DNA of 64,000 nucleotides from an uncultured Bacilli bacterium (GTDB lineage Bacteria > Bacillota_I > Bacilli_A > RF39 > UBA660), in the NCBI GenBank assembly GCA_934101575.1, contig CAKORJ010000003.1, positions 83,343 to 147,342 on the forward strand, in the 5' to 3' direction. The number at the start of each line of letters is the position of its first letter. Positions within the stretch are counted from its first letter, which is position 1. The notes under the pieces were generated by a model, which was given only the letters and a program-made list of their open reading frames with translations, searched no databases and was not told the origin of the DNA. A program made the position numbers and the translations under genes. This document shows positions 25,593-34,274 of the stretch, piece by piece.

Positions 25593-26150
25593 ATGTTGGT
25601 AAAAAAGAATTATAAACCAGAAGAGATAAATAAAATTATGTTTGATGAATACTCTAAAAAAGGTTATTTGGATATGGGAATTTTTGATATTTATAAAAGA
25701 TCTGGGGATGATCCTAGAGATGTTATTAGTGATTTTCCTATGCTTGTTAAGAGATTTGCTTTAATGTATGATCTTAATCTTGCTTTAATTGAAGATACTA
25801 GAAGAGCTTATAAGTATTCTAGTGATTATAGTTTATTTGAACTTATGGATAGAATGAATTTCTTTTTAGATGCGGGATTTAGTTTTGATGATAAAGAACT
25901 TGATGAGATTACAGATTCTTGGGTTAAGGTTGTAAATGATGGAAAGGATGCTTATAATATTGATCTTGTTTATGGTGATTCTAATGAAGAGATACTGTCT
26001 AAGAGTATTAAAGGTTTAAATAATGATGTTTATTTGTTATGGGAAAAGAATCATAAAAATGATGTTGAGTATGAAGTAGATGATTATATTTCTTGTTGCA
26101 ATGGTAAGAGATATACAGTTATGGATGTTATTTCTGCTAGAAGAAGATAG
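25593..26150 (+). CDS. Unrecognised 185-residue protein
   Basis: The true start is the ATG at 25593 (AAGGAG 7 bases upstream). The longer frame from 25494 would run back into thrS and has no ribosome site. The protein is soluble, acidic and mostly helical (KPEEINKIMFDEYSKKGYLD, DVISDFPMLVKRFALMYDLN), with a Cys-Cys pair near the end (YISCCNGKRYTVMDVISARRR). No family recognised. A TTGATT-17-TATTAT promoter lies at about 25541-25569. The next gene starts 24 bases later, so they are probably cotranscribed. Confidence 0.75.
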   Translation: MLVKKNYKPEEINKIMFDEYSKKGYLDMGIFDIYKRSGDDPRDVISDFPMLVKRFALMYDLNLALIEDTRRAYKYSSDYSLFELMDRMNFFLDAGFSFDDKELDEITDSWVKVVNDGKDAYNIDLVYGDSNEEILSKSIKGLNNDVYLLWEKNHKNDVEYEVDDYISCCNGKRYTVMDVISARRR

Positions 26151-26174
26151 TTTAGCATTTGGGGGTGGAGTGAT

Positions 26175-27077
26175 ATGAAAGTTAAAAATATTTCTGCTAC
26201 TAGGTTGGAACTTCTTGAAAAACTAAAACTTCCTTCTTCTACTTTAAATACTGAATCTGATATTTTTGTATTTAATGATAAGGATAAATGGAGTAAATGT
26301 TCTAAGGTTTTTAAAAAGTTTTATGTTACTGAAGGAGAATATTTTAGTAATAAATTATATATAATTAATGAAGAGATTAATAAAAAAGATAGTATTGGTA
26401 TGGATAAACTTGTTTTTCCTGAGAAACTTGTTTCTTTTTCTGATGAGATTGTTGGGTTTTCTATGCCTTATATTAATGGGGTTGACCTTAAGACTATTTT
26501 TAATTCTGGAGAGTTTTCTGTTAGTGATAAGATTTCTTATCTTAAGGAAATTGGTGATATTTTAGAAGAGATGGATAAGGTTCGTAAGTATGGAGATGTT
26601 TCTAGTTTTTATTTGAATGATTTACATAGTGGAAATTTTATGCTTAATTTGGATACTTCGAGTATAAATGTTGTAGACATGGATAGTGCTAAGATTGGTA
26701 ATAGTTTATCTATGCCTTCTAAGTATTTGAATAGAAGGTCTAGTATTAAATATATTGATAAGTATAAGAAGACTTATAATGAGGTAGGAGCAATTTATGA
26801 TGCTTCTAGGGATACTGATTTGTACTGTTATATTATGACTATTTTTGAGTTTTTTTATGGTGAGGGTATTGATAAGATTTCTATGGGTGATTATTATACT
26901 TATTTACAATATTTATCTGATATTGGTGTTAGTAAGGAGATTCTTGATAAGTTTGCACTTATATATATGCCTTTAGATAATGAAAATCCATATTTGTTAC
27001 TTGATTCTATGAAAGAGTTTTATGGAAAAACTTCTAAGTATGCTTTTGAGTCCGCCAGAAAAAAAGGTTTTTATTAA
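26175..27077 (+). CDS. Protein-kinase-fold protein
   Basis: 300 residues. The central part has the catalytic pattern of kinase-fold phosphotransferases: FYLNDLHSGNFML (Asp and Asn as in HxDxxxxN) and, 13 residues on, INVVDMDSA (metal-binding Asp). An N-lobe hinge-like segment reads GFSMPYINGVDLKTIF. The glycine loop is weak, so it may be an atypical kinase or a HipA/aminoglycoside-phosphotransferase relative. GGGGGTGGAG precedes the ATG. It lies between an unknown soluble protein and a thioredoxin-fold membrane protein. Confidence 0.65.
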   Translation: MKVKNISATRLELLEKLKLPSSTLNTESDIFVFNDKDKWSKCSKVFKKFYVTEGEYFSNKLYIINEEINKKDSIGMDKLVFPEKLVSFSDEIVGFSMPYINGVDLKTIFNSGEFSVSDKISYLKEIGDILEEMDKVRKYGDVSSFYLNDLHSGNFMLNLDTSSINVVDMDSAKIGNSLSMPSKYLNRRSSIKYIDKYKKTYNEVGAIYDASRDTDLYCYIMTIFEFFYGEGIDKISMGDYYTYLQYLSDIGVSKEILDKFALIYMPLDNENPYLLLDSMKEFYGKTSKYAFESARKKGFY

Positions 27078-27145
27078 TTTTTGTAATAAGTTCTTTACCT
27101 TTATAAATTTTATGTGATAGAATATAATTATAATGAGGTGGTAAT

Positions 27146-27682
27146 GTGACTAAGAAAGGTTCTAATGAAATAAAAAAAGATATACCATTTAAGAATTATG
27201 TTATGCTTGGAGTTATTATTGTTATAACTTTACTTGTTGCTATGTACATTTTTTCTTGGTATAGACAATATAGTGATAATAAGATATCTAAACCTATAAT
27301 TACTTCGACTTTAAGAGAGGTTGAATATAATAATCTTGGTACTGTTTTACAAGAACGAGATGTTCTTGTTATGTATATGTGTACTACTGATGAGGATGTT
27401 TGTAGAAGTTTTGAGAAGAAGTTTACTAATTATGTTAAGAAGAATAATTTAACTGATGAGATTATTTATCTTAACTTAGGATATTCTAGCGATGAGAGTG
27501 GTTTGCTTGATAAAGTTTATTCTGAATATAAGAGTAATGACTTGGTTAAAAAAGTTTATCAATATCCAACACTTCTTATATTTAATCAAGGTAAAATTGT
27601 TGATGTATTGAGCTCTAGTAGTAAAAATAAAGTTACAATTGAACAAGTTGATGAGTTTTTGGATGGTTATGAGTTATGGTAA
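27146..27682 (+). CDS. Membrane-anchored thioredoxin-fold protein
   Basis: 178 residues: a short basic cytoplasmic tail, one membrane helix (about 18-37), then an extracytoplasmic thioredoxin-like domain. VLVMYMCTTDEDVC stands where the active site should be, and the cis-Pro strand YPTLLIFNQGKIVDVL is clear. The two cysteines are seven apart (C-TTDEDV-C), not CXXC, so an ordinary disulfide oxidoreductase role is doubtful. It starts with GTG after GAGGTGGTAAT. It overlaps the start of trmL by 7 bases. Confidence 0.65.
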   Translation: MTKKGSNEIKKDIPFKNYVMLGVIIVITLLVAMYIFSWYRQYSDNKISKPIITSTLREVEYNNLGTVLQERDVLVMYMCTTDEDVCRSFEKKFTNYVKKNNLTDEIIYLNLGYSSDESGLLDKVYSEYKSNDLVKKVYQYPTLLIFNQGKIVDVLSSSSKNKVTIEQVDEFLDGYELW

Positions 27683-28191
27683 ATATAGTATTATTTGAAC
27701 CTGAAATCCCTCAAAATACTGGTAATATTATGAGAACTTGTGTTGCAACTGGTAGTATGCTTCATCTTATTAAACCTCTTGGTTTTTCACTGGATGAGAA
27801 AAGTATTAAAAGAAGTGGTGCTAATTATATTGATAAACTTAATTATAAAGTTTATGAGGATTATAATCACTTTGTTAGAGAGAATCCTGGTACTTATTAT
27901 TATTTTACAAGGTATGGTAAGAAACCTCATAGTGATTTTAATTACAGTAATAAAGAGGAGAATATATATTTAATATTTGGAAGAGAGTCTACAGGTATTG
28001 ATAAAAAGATTCTTAAAGGTAATTTAGATAGATGTATTAGAATACCTATGCTTGGTGATGTAAGGAGTCTTAATCTTTCTAATTGTGTGGCTATTGTTTT
28101 ATATGAGGTGCTTAGACAACGAGACTATAATAATCTTTTAAGATGTGAGCCTCATAAAGGTGAAAATTATTTAGAAGAACTTGATATATAA
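27676..28191 (+). CDS. trmL: tRNA (cytidine(34)-2'-O)-methyltransferase TrmL
   Basis: 171 residues of the SPOUT class. It has VLFEPEIPQNTGNIMRTCVATG at the N-terminus, LIFGRESTGID, and the knotted C-terminal RIPMLGDVRSLNLSNCVAIVLYEVLRQ that binds SAM. TrmL methylates the wobble ribose of tRNA-Leu isoacceptors. It is translationally coupled to the preceding gene (7-base overlap) and followed by a clean terminator. Confidence 0.95.
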   Translation: MVNIVLFEPEIPQNTGNIMRTCVATGSMLHLIKPLGFSLDEKSIKRSGANYIDKLNYKVYEDYNHFVRENPGTYYYFTRYGKKPHSDFNYSNKEENIYLIFGRESTGIDKKILKGNLDRCIRIPMLGDVRSLNLSNCVAIVLYEVLRQRDYNNLLRCEPHKGENYLEELDI

Positions 28192-28193
28192 AT

Positions 28194-28217
28194 ACTACTT
28201 GAAAAAGTAGTTTTTTT
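28194..28217 (+). terminator. trmL terminator
   Basis: ACTACTT-gaaa-AAGTAGT followed by a run of T. Confidence 0.8.
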
Positions 28218-28258
28218 AATGTATTATTAATTATATAAAATACTAAGGAGTGATTCTG

Positions 28259-30820
28259 ATGAAACGAACAAATGTTTTCTCTGGGGGGGGGGGGTCAATT
28301 TATAATAAAAAATATATAATAAGTCTTTTAATAGCACTTTTTGGAATAGTATCTCTTTTGGGTGGAACTAGTTATGCAGTGTTAAAAGGAACTAATAGTG
28401 ATAGTAATGAGCAAATAATAAAAACAGGAAGTGTAGAACTAAAGCTTACTGAAAATTTTGATGATATTAATAAAAAGGTTACTATTATGGATGATGAAGA
28501 AGGCTTATTACAAGAGGAAACATATGATTTTAATATCAAGAATATTGGAGATGTTCCTGCTAAATATGATTTGAAATTAATAAATAAAGTTCCTAGTTCT
28601 TATACTGGTAAAGTTCTTGATACAAAATATATAAAAGTAGGACTTGAAATAAATGGTGAAGAATATGGACCAATGTCACTAGAAAAAGTAAAGAATGTAA
28701 TTGATAGTGACATTATTTATAAAAATGAAATAATTAATTATAAACTTAGAATATGGCTTGATAAATCAAAAGAAGAAGAGATATCTAAACTTGAGGATTA
28801 TAAAGCATTTTTGAAGTTAAAAATAGAGGCAGAACAAAGACCAGAAAGTATGGACATTGGAGTAGATGCAAAAACATTTAATTATACCGGTGATGTTCAA
28901 GAATATACTGTACCAAGAGATGGATATTACTACATAGAAATGGCTGGTGCAGAAGGTGGGTCTGCTAAGTATTCTGCTTCTTATTCTGGAGGTAAGGGTG
29001 GTTATACTAGTGGTTATGTGTATTTAGAGGCTAATGATAAGTTGTTTTTTTATGTAGGTGGAATGGGCTCTAGTCATTCTGGTACAAGTAGTGATGCTGT
29101 GACTAATAATGGTAAGGGATATAATGGTGGTAGTATTGGTCATTTTTATGCTAGTAATAGTAATGCTGGCGGAGGCGGGGGTTCTACTGATGTTAGGCTT
29201 GTTGGTGGTGATTGGAATAGTGCTTCTTCTTTAATATCTAGAATAATGGTTGCCGGTGGTGGAGGCGGAGGAGATTCACATACTTCTGCACCTAATTATT
29301 CTGGTTATGGCGGAGATGGCGGAGCTTTATATGGTGAAAAAGCTCAAAATATAAATAGTAATTGTTATAAATATGGTAGTAGTGGAACGCAAAATTCTGG
29401 AGGGCAATCTGCTGCATGTAGTAGTTCATATACGACAACTACTTCGGGAAGTTTTGGTATAGGTGGTAATGATTTTCACTCTGGTGGAGGCGGAGGCTAC
29501 TACGGTGGTGGCTCTGGGCAACATACTTCGGCTGGAGGGGGTTCTTCCTACATAAGTGGATATGCCGGAGCAAACTCAGTAAAAAACAGTACTACAATAA
29601 CTCATACAAATAATACACTTCATTATAGTGGTAAATACTTTGTTGGTGGTAAGATGATTGCTGGGGCTAATTCTGGTAATGGTTATGCTAAGATTAGTTA
29701 TGTTGATGTTAAACCTAAAAAGAGGACGACTAAGTTAAATAATGTAAGATATATAAAAGATTGTACTAATTATAATAGTAGTAATAGTGCTAATCATTGG
29801 GTAGAGATACAGGCTATTAAAGATGGAGTAAATGTTGCTAAGAGTAAAACTGTTACAGGAACTACTTCTGAGGCAAGTGCTAGACCATATTCAAGAATAA
29901 CAGATGGCGATATAACTTATTCAAATTGGGCGAATGCTAGTTCATATACAAATAATCAGTGTGTAACAGTTGATTTGGAAAGTATCTATGATTTAGATGA
30001 GGTTGCAGTATGGAATTATTTTGGTGATCAACGAACATATTATGATGCTGTAACGTATGTGAGTGAAGATAATACAACGTATAAAAAAGTAATAGATGAT
30101 TCTGAATTGCAAACGTCAAATGGTCGTAGAATAAATGCTTATACAAATAATTATTCTGGATATGCTTCTAATGGTTTGATGTTATGGTATGATGGATATG
30201 CTAATAATGGTGATGCAAGAAGTTTTTCTTCGACAACTTGGAAGGATTTAAGTGGACATAGTAATGATGTTACTTTAAGTGGCCCTACTTGGAATAAGGA
30301 TAATTTATCTTTTGATGGTAGTAATGATTATGCTTATAAAACAAGTGGTGCAGTTTATAATATTTCTAAAGCTCATACTATTGAGGTAGTTCTAAAACCT
30401 GAAAAACGTGATGCTAATTATCAGATGATATTTAATACTGTTAATAATGGTACTTCTGTTTTACAATATGGTTCGTTGTGGATTAGTAGTGCTTATCAGA
30501 TTGGGTTTGATACTGGAGATGGATCATCACATTATGGTACTACTAGAATGGATTATGATGCTAGTGATGTAGGTAAAATTATAGAATATACTAATACTAG
30601 AAATAATAGAATGTATAAATTATATAAAAACAATTCATTACAAAGATCTGTAGAATTTAATATCGATGCTAGAACTCCTAATGCTGCGATATTTCTTGGA
30701 GGAAGTTATTATTATTTCAAGGGTAAAATATATTCTATTAGAGTTTATAACAGAGAGTTATCTACGGATGAATTGTTAAGTAATTATAATTATGATGTTC
30801 AAAGATTTAATATTAAATAA
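28259..30820 (+). CDS. Large multidomain surface protein with poly-G tract
   Basis: 853 residues. After a basic start and four glycines (9-12, encoded by 12 G) comes a membrane/signal helix (about 20-42) ending LLGGTSYAVLKGT. With IIKTGSVELKLTE it resembles SipW-dependent TasA/camelysin N-termini. Then come a glycine-rich ALK-like domain (about 200-475, many GGGGG), a discoidin/F5-8C-like galactose-binding domain (about 505-620, NWANASSYTNNQCVTVDL) and a LamG/concanavalin-like domain (about 640-845, LSFDGSNDYAY, KIYSIRVYNREL). There is no LPXTG. A role in adhesion or glycan binding is likely. AAGGAG fixes the ATG at 28259. Confidence 0.8.
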   Translation: MKRTNVFSGGGGSIYNKKYIISLLIALFGIVSLLGGTSYAVLKGTNSDSNEQIIKTGSVELKLTENFDDINKKVTIMDDEEGLLQEETYDFNIKNIGDVPAKYDLKLINKVPSSYTGKVLDTKYIKVGLEINGEEYGPMSLEKVKNVIDSDIIYKNEIINYKLRIWLDKSKEEEISKLEDYKAFLKLKIEAEQRPESMDIGVDAKTFNYTGDVQEYTVPRDGYYYIEMAGAEGGSAKYSASYSGGKGGYTSGYVYLEANDKLFFYVGGMGSSHSGTSSDAVTNNGKGYNGGSIGHFYASNSNAGGGGGSTDVRLVGGDWNSASSLISRIMVAGGGGGGDSHTSAPNYSGYGGDGGALYGEKAQNINSNCYKYGSSGTQNSGGQSAACSSSYTTTTSGSFGIGGNDFHSGGGGGYYGGGSGQHTSAGGGSSYISGYAGANSVKNSTTITHTNNTLHYSGKYFVGGKMIAGANSGNGYAKISYVDVKPKKRTTKLNNVRYIKDCTNYNSSNSANHWVEIQAIKDGVNVAKSKTVTGTTSEASARPYSRITDGDITYSNWANASSYTNNQCVTVDLESIYDLDEVAVWNYFGDQRTYYDAVTYVSEDNTTYKKVIDDSELQTSNGRRINAYTNNYSGYASNGLMLWYDGYANNGDARSFSSTTWKDLSGHSNDVTLSGPTWNKDNLSFDGSNDYAYKTSGAVYNISKAHTIEVVLKPEKRDANYQMIFNTVNNGTSVLQYGSLWISSAYQIGFDTGDGSSHYGTTRMDYDASDVGKIIEYTNTRNNRMYKLYKNNSLQRSVEFNIDARTPNAAIFLGGSYYYFKGKIYSIRVYNRELSTDELLSNYNYDVQRFNIK
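28283..28294 (+). repeat. Homopolymer of 12 G inside the surface-protein gene
   Basis: Twelve consecutive G between CTCT and TCAATT, at codons 9-12, in a genome of about 28 % GC. In this copy the downstream frame is open (12 = four Gly codons). Gain or loss of one or two G would stop translation within the N-terminus. Confidence 0.95.
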
Positions 30821-30832
30821 ATTATTGCAATT

Positions 30833-30863
30833 AAAAATACATTGTTGTAAATGTATTTTTTTT
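30833..30863. terminator. Bidirectional terminator
   Basis: AAAAATACAT (30833-30842) and ATGTATTTTT (30851-30860) with further T, shared by the surface-protein gene and the convergent small gene. Confidence 0.7.
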
Positions 30864-30864
30864 G

Positions 30865-31077
30865 TTACATCATATTCATACTTGTTTTGTAGTCATATGT
30901 TGGTTTTATATTAGTTATATTTTCTAATTGTTTTACTTTGTCTTCTAGAATGCTTATTCTTTGTTCTAGTTCATTTATTTTGTTATTATTATAATTTTGA
31001 TTCATAAAAGGATTTTCGTTTGGATTTGGTGTAAAGTAACTTTGGTTCATGAATCCATATGGCATTTGGTTAGGCAT
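30865..31077 (-). CDS. Small Asn/Met-rich protein with coiled coil
   Basis: 70 residues from the ATG at 31077, chosen because AAAGGAGGAGGA lies 6-9 bases upstream; the in-frame ATG at 31098 would put that site inside the gene. The N-terminal half is MPNQMPYGFMNQSYFTPNPN-like (Pro/Asn/Met/Tyr-rich, disordered). The second half is a heptad coiled coil (INELEQRISILEDKVKQLENI). No family recognised; the composition resembles small coat- or surface-associated proteins of Bacillota. Confidence 0.65.
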   Translation of the reverse strand: MPNQMPYGFMNQSYFTPNPNENPFMNQNYNNNKINELEQRISILEDKVKQLENITNIKPTYDYKTSMNMM

Positions 31078-31165
31078 GTATTCCTCCTCCTTTTTCATTT
31101 TTATTATATTCTTTTTTGTTTATTTTGTTACTTTACTATAGTATAATATATGTTAGGTGATTTTT

Positions 31166-31801
31166 ATGCGTGTTAGAAATGTTAAAGATAAGGATAGTAT
31201 TCTTTTAAATAGTAAGTATGTTCTTGATAGCTTTTCTTTTAAAGGAAAATGGAGAGAAGTATTTGAAAATGATAATCCTATATGTGTTGAGATAGGTACT
31301 GGTAAGTGTACATTTATTTATGAGATGGCTAGAAATAATCCTAATGTTAATTATATTGGCATTGAAAGAATTGACACTGTTCTTGCTCTTGGTGTTAAAG
31401 AAATAGAAAAGTTACCTGTTTTATCTAATTTATGTTTAATTAATTTTGATGCTTTTAAGGTTGATGAGATATTTTTTCATGAAGTTGATACTTTGTATCT
31501 TAATTTTTCTGATCCATGGCCTAAGGCTAGACATGAGAAAAGAAGATTAACTAACTTTAGATTTTTGGAAAAATATGATATAATGTTTTCAGGTGATAAA
31601 AAAATTGTTTTGAAGACTGATAATGAGGCTTTTTTTGAATATTCTGTTGTTTCATTGTCAGAATTTGGATATAAAATAAGTGATTTATCACTGGACTTAC
31701 ATAAAAGACTGAATTATAATAATGTTATGACAGAATATGAAAAGAAATTTTCTAGTAAAGGTTGTAAAATTTATATGTTAAGTGCTGTAAAAAAAGTTTA
31801 A
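31166..31801 (+). CDS. trmB: tRNA (guanine-N7-)-methyltransferase TrmB
   Basis: 211 residues. It makes m7G46 in tRNA. The SAM-binding motif VEIGTGKCTFIYEMARNNP, the acidic YIGIERIDTV loop and the family hallmark LNFSDPWPKARHEKRRLT are all present. The ATG at 31166 follows TTAGGTG; the GTG at 31157 is part of that ribosome site. It is followed 37 bases later by a lipoprotein gene. Confidence 0.95.
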   Translation: MRVRNVKDKDSILLNSKYVLDSFSFKGKWREVFENDNPICVEIGTGKCTFIYEMARNNPNVNYIGIERIDTVLALGVKEIEKLPVLSNLCLINFDAFKVDEIFFHEVDTLYLNFSDPWPKARHEKRRLTNFRFLEKYDIMFSGDKKIVLKTDNEAFFEYSVVSLSEFGYKISDLSLDLHKRLNYNNVMTEYEKKFSSKGCKIYMLSAVKKV

Positions 31802-31838
31802 ATTTTATGAGTGTTTTGTTATAATAGAAGAGGTGAGT

Positions 31839-32489
31839 ATGAAAAAGTATATATTATTGATTATTGCTTTGTTTTGTCTTACTGGTTGTACTAATATAGA
31901 TAATTTAAATTATAGTGGAATAATTGATAAAACATTGGAAGAAGATTCTTTGAAAACTAATACTTATTTAGAGGGGTATAAACTTTATTTACCTCTTCAT
32001 ATGACTTTAATTGGGGATCTTGATGGTAATGAGATTTTATATTCTTATGGTGATAAGTATTATTTATATGTTGATATTATTAGTTATTATAATAAGAAAC
32101 AAAATAATTATGAGTTTGATTCTGAGAAGTATAAGTTTAGTAAAGACATTTTATATAATGATTTAAATGGATATGTTTTAGTTAGTAAATCTAAGGGTGG
32201 TTATTTAGTTCAAGTGATGTATAATTATGCTAAGATTGAAGTTATAACTAATGATGTAAAAAGAGCAATATCAGATAGTTTAATAGTTCTTAAAAATATT
32301 GATTATAATTATAAAATAATTGATAGTATGATTGGTTCTAATGCTTTAGTTTATGATTCTAAGCTATTTACTTTGGGACCTGAGAAAAATACAGATAGTT
32401 TCTTACAGTATGTAGAAGAATATGGGGTTTATGATGAAAAAGATTCTAAGACTGATGAGGATGTCATAGATATGGAATCTTCGGACTAA
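31839..32489 (+). CDS. Lipoprotein of unknown function
   Basis: 216 residues with a lipoprotein signal (MKKYILLIIALFCLTGC, lipobox LTGC, Cys17). The mature part has beta-strand-rich segments (GYKLYLPLHMTLIGDLDGNEILYSYGDKYYLYVDIISYY), an AKIEVITNDVKRAISDSLIVLKNI helix and an acidic tail. No known family. GAGG 5 bases before the ATG at 31839; the GTG at 31833 belongs to that site. It leads a four-gene run with short gaps (32502, 33488, 33764) of envelope-type proteins. Confidence 0.8.
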   Translation: MKKYILLIIALFCLTGCTNIDNLNYSGIIDKTLEEDSLKTNTYLEGYKLYLPLHMTLIGDLDGNEILYSYGDKYYLYVDIISYYNKKQNNYEFDSEKYKFSKDILYNDLNGYVLVSKSKGGYLVQVMYNYAKIEVITNDVKRAISDSLIVLKNIDYNYKIIDSMIGSNALVYDSKLFTLGPEKNTDSFLQYVEEYGVYDEKDSKTDEDVIDMESSD

Positions 32490-32501
32490 AGAGGTGTATA
32501 T

Positions 32502-33476
32502 ATGAAATTATTAGATAAAATAAAGAATGCTATTTTTGAGGATGATGAGTTTGAAGAGCTTGAAAAGTCTGAGGAAGAGCTAAAGAAAGAGGCTGAAGAG
32601 GTCAAGGAAGAGGTAGTTAAGAAGATTGATATTGAAAAGACTATTCCTAAGAAAATTGAACTTCCTAAAGAAGAGGTTAAGGAACCGGTTATGCAAGAGA
32701 CTTCTGTTAGACCTATGAGAAGGGAACAACATCGTAGAACGCCAGTTATATTTGATGAAGAAGATTTCATTATGGAAGAGAAGAGAATGGCTCCTAAACC
32801 TAAACCTGAAATTAAGAGAAAAGAAGAGCCTAAGAAACCTTTATATGGTGGATATAAGGATGAGAAACCTAAAGAAAAGTTTAAGCCTTCTCCTGTTATA
32901 TCTCCTGTATACGGTTTTGTTGGAGTTAGTCCTGTGCTTGAAAAGCCTCGTAATGATGATGTTTCGTCTTTTAATGAAATGTTTGCTAAAGAGAAAGAGA
33001 AGAAACCTGAGGTTACTCTTGATACTGTTAGACAAAAGGCATTTGGTTTTGAATCTCATGAAGAAGATGATGATTTGGGACTTTTGTATGATATGAAAAC
33101 TGATGATAGACCTGCTATTTCTAAACTTACTTTAGGGGATGCAGAGGAGTACTTTGATGATTTAGGACTTGAATATAATGTTGATTATAAGGATAGTGCT
33201 AAGGAAAAGAGTATTTCTGCTGCTAAGACTACTAGAAGTACTAAAAACGAAGAACTTAGTAAAGAAGTTGATAGTCAAATAAAGGCTCAAAAAGAGGTTG
33301 AGAAAAAGAACAATCTTGAAATCACTAAGGAACAAATAAAACCAAAGACTGCTAAAGAAATAAAAAAGATTAAGAAGATAGCGGATACTGATTTAAATAA
33401 TAGTGCAAAAGAAGAAGAGCCTGAAGAAAAAAATCTTTATGATTTGATTGACATGATGTATGAAAATAAAGAATAA
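32502..33476 (+). CDS. Highly charged, largely disordered protein with SPVYGF motif
   Basis: 324 residues, mostly Glu/Lys/Pro-rich and probably disordered. A conserved-looking island KPSPVISPVYGFVGVSPVLEKP stands near 125-146. Short acidic motifs (EEDDDLGLLYDMKTDD, LTLGDAEEYFDDLGLEYNVDY) and a C-terminal NLYDLIDMMYE follow. There is no signal or membrane helix. I recall similar 'SPxYG' islands in uncharacterised Bacillota proteins next to DUF948/YtxH genes, as here. A scaffold role at the membrane is possible but unproven. GAGGTG before the ATG. Confidence 0.65.
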   Translation: MKLLDKIKNAIFEDDEFEELEKSEEELKKEAEEVKEEVVKKIDIEKTIPKKIELPKEEVKEPVMQETSVRPMRREQHRRTPVIFDEEDFIMEEKRMAPKPKPEIKRKEEPKKPLYGGYKDEKPKEKFKPSPVISPVYGFVGVSPVLEKPRNDDVSSFNEMFAKEKEKKPEVTLDTVRQKAFGFESHEEDDDLGLLYDMKTDDRPAISKLTLGDAEEYFDDLGLEYNVDYKDSAKEKSISAAKTTRSTKNEELSKEVDSQIKAQKEVEKKNNLEITKEQIKPKTAKEIKKIKKIADTDLNNSAKEEEPEEKNLYDLIDMMYENKE

Positions 33477-33487
33477 GGAGGTATTTT

Positions 33488-33751
33488 ATGGGAGCTAATA
33501 GTGTACTACTTACTATACTTTTAGTTTTGTGTTCTGTTTTAATTGTATTTTTAATAATTGGAAGCATAAAATTATTGTATACTGTTGATAAGATGAATAT
33601 GATACTTGATGATTGTGAAAAGAAATTAAAAAGTGTTAATGGTATTTTTACAGCTATAGATACTGTTACTGATACTATTACTACAGTTAGTGAAACTATT
33701 GTTGGTAAGGCACTTTTTATGATAGAAAAAATATTTAGGAAAAGAAAATAA
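33488..33751 (+). CDS. Small single-pass membrane protein (DUF948-like)
   Basis: 87 residues. One N-terminal membrane helix (about 6-30, LLTILLVLCSVLIVFLIIGSIKLLY) is followed by an amphipathic helical segment (TVDKMNMILDDCEKKLKSVNGIFTAIDTVTDTITTVSETI) and a basic tail, the layout of DUF948 proteins that occur with YtxH. An AAGGAGG site 8 bases upstream. Gap to the next gene is 12 bases: a tight operon. Confidence 0.7.
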   Translation: MGANSVLLTILLVLCSVLIVFLIIGSIKLLYTVDKMNMILDDCEKKLKSVNGIFTAIDTVTDTITTVSETIVGKALFMIEKIFRKRK

Positions 33752-33763
33752 GGAGGTAATATT

Positions 33764-34183
33764 ATGAAAAAGAAAACATTTGGTACTTTAGTTACAGGTG
33801 CTGCTATAGGAGCAGGGTTAGGGCTTTTATTTGCACCTAGAAAGGGTAGTGAAACAAGAAAAATTTTAAGTGATAAGATTGATGATTTATGTAAGAAAGT
33901 AAAAGAAATTGATTATGAAGATGTTAGAATTCAAATTGAAGAAAGAATTGCTGAAATAAAAGATGAACTTCAAGATTTAGATAAGGAAAAAGTTTTAGAA
34001 ATAGCAAAGGCTAAAAGTGAAGAAATCAAAGTTAAAATAGATGAACTTGCTAAGTATGCTAAGAAAAAAGCTACCCCTGTTGTTGAAAGTGCAGTAGAAG
34101 ATTTAAGAAAGGCTGCTATTAAGGCTACTAAAGAAATTACTAAAAAACTTGAAGGAAAAGATAAGAAGAAAACTGATAAATAG
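33764..34183 (+). CDS. YtxH-domain protein
   Basis: 139 residues. The YtxH signature is at the start: a glycine-rich helix TLVTGAAIGAGLGLLFAPRKGSETRK. A long Lys/Glu-rich coiled coil of about 110 residues follows. YtxH proteins are stress-linked, membrane-associated and of unknown biochemical role. Pairing with a DUF948-like gene is a recurring arrangement in Bacillota. AAGGAGG precedes the ATG. Confidence 0.85.
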   Translation: MKKKTFGTLVTGAAIGAGLGLLFAPRKGSETRKILSDKIDDLCKKVKEIDYEDVRIQIEERIAEIKDELQDLDKEKVLEIAKAKSEEIKVKIDELAKYAKKKATPVVESAVEDLRKAAIKATKEITKKLEGKDKKKTDK

Positions 34184-34274
34184 TTTTCTTTTTTATTAAT
34201 TGAAATGGTTATAATATTGTGTTAAAATTATATTGTAGTTAGAAGCTATTTTATTTTGAGGAGATGTGTTTATA

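Noticed and set aside
28259..30820. Sortase-anchored cell-wall protein
   Set aside because: No LPXTG-like motif or C-terminal helix; the only membrane helix is near the N-terminus.
32486..32770. Minus-strand Ser-rich ORF
   Set aside because: Reverse image of the Glu-rich start of the charged protein gene at 32502.
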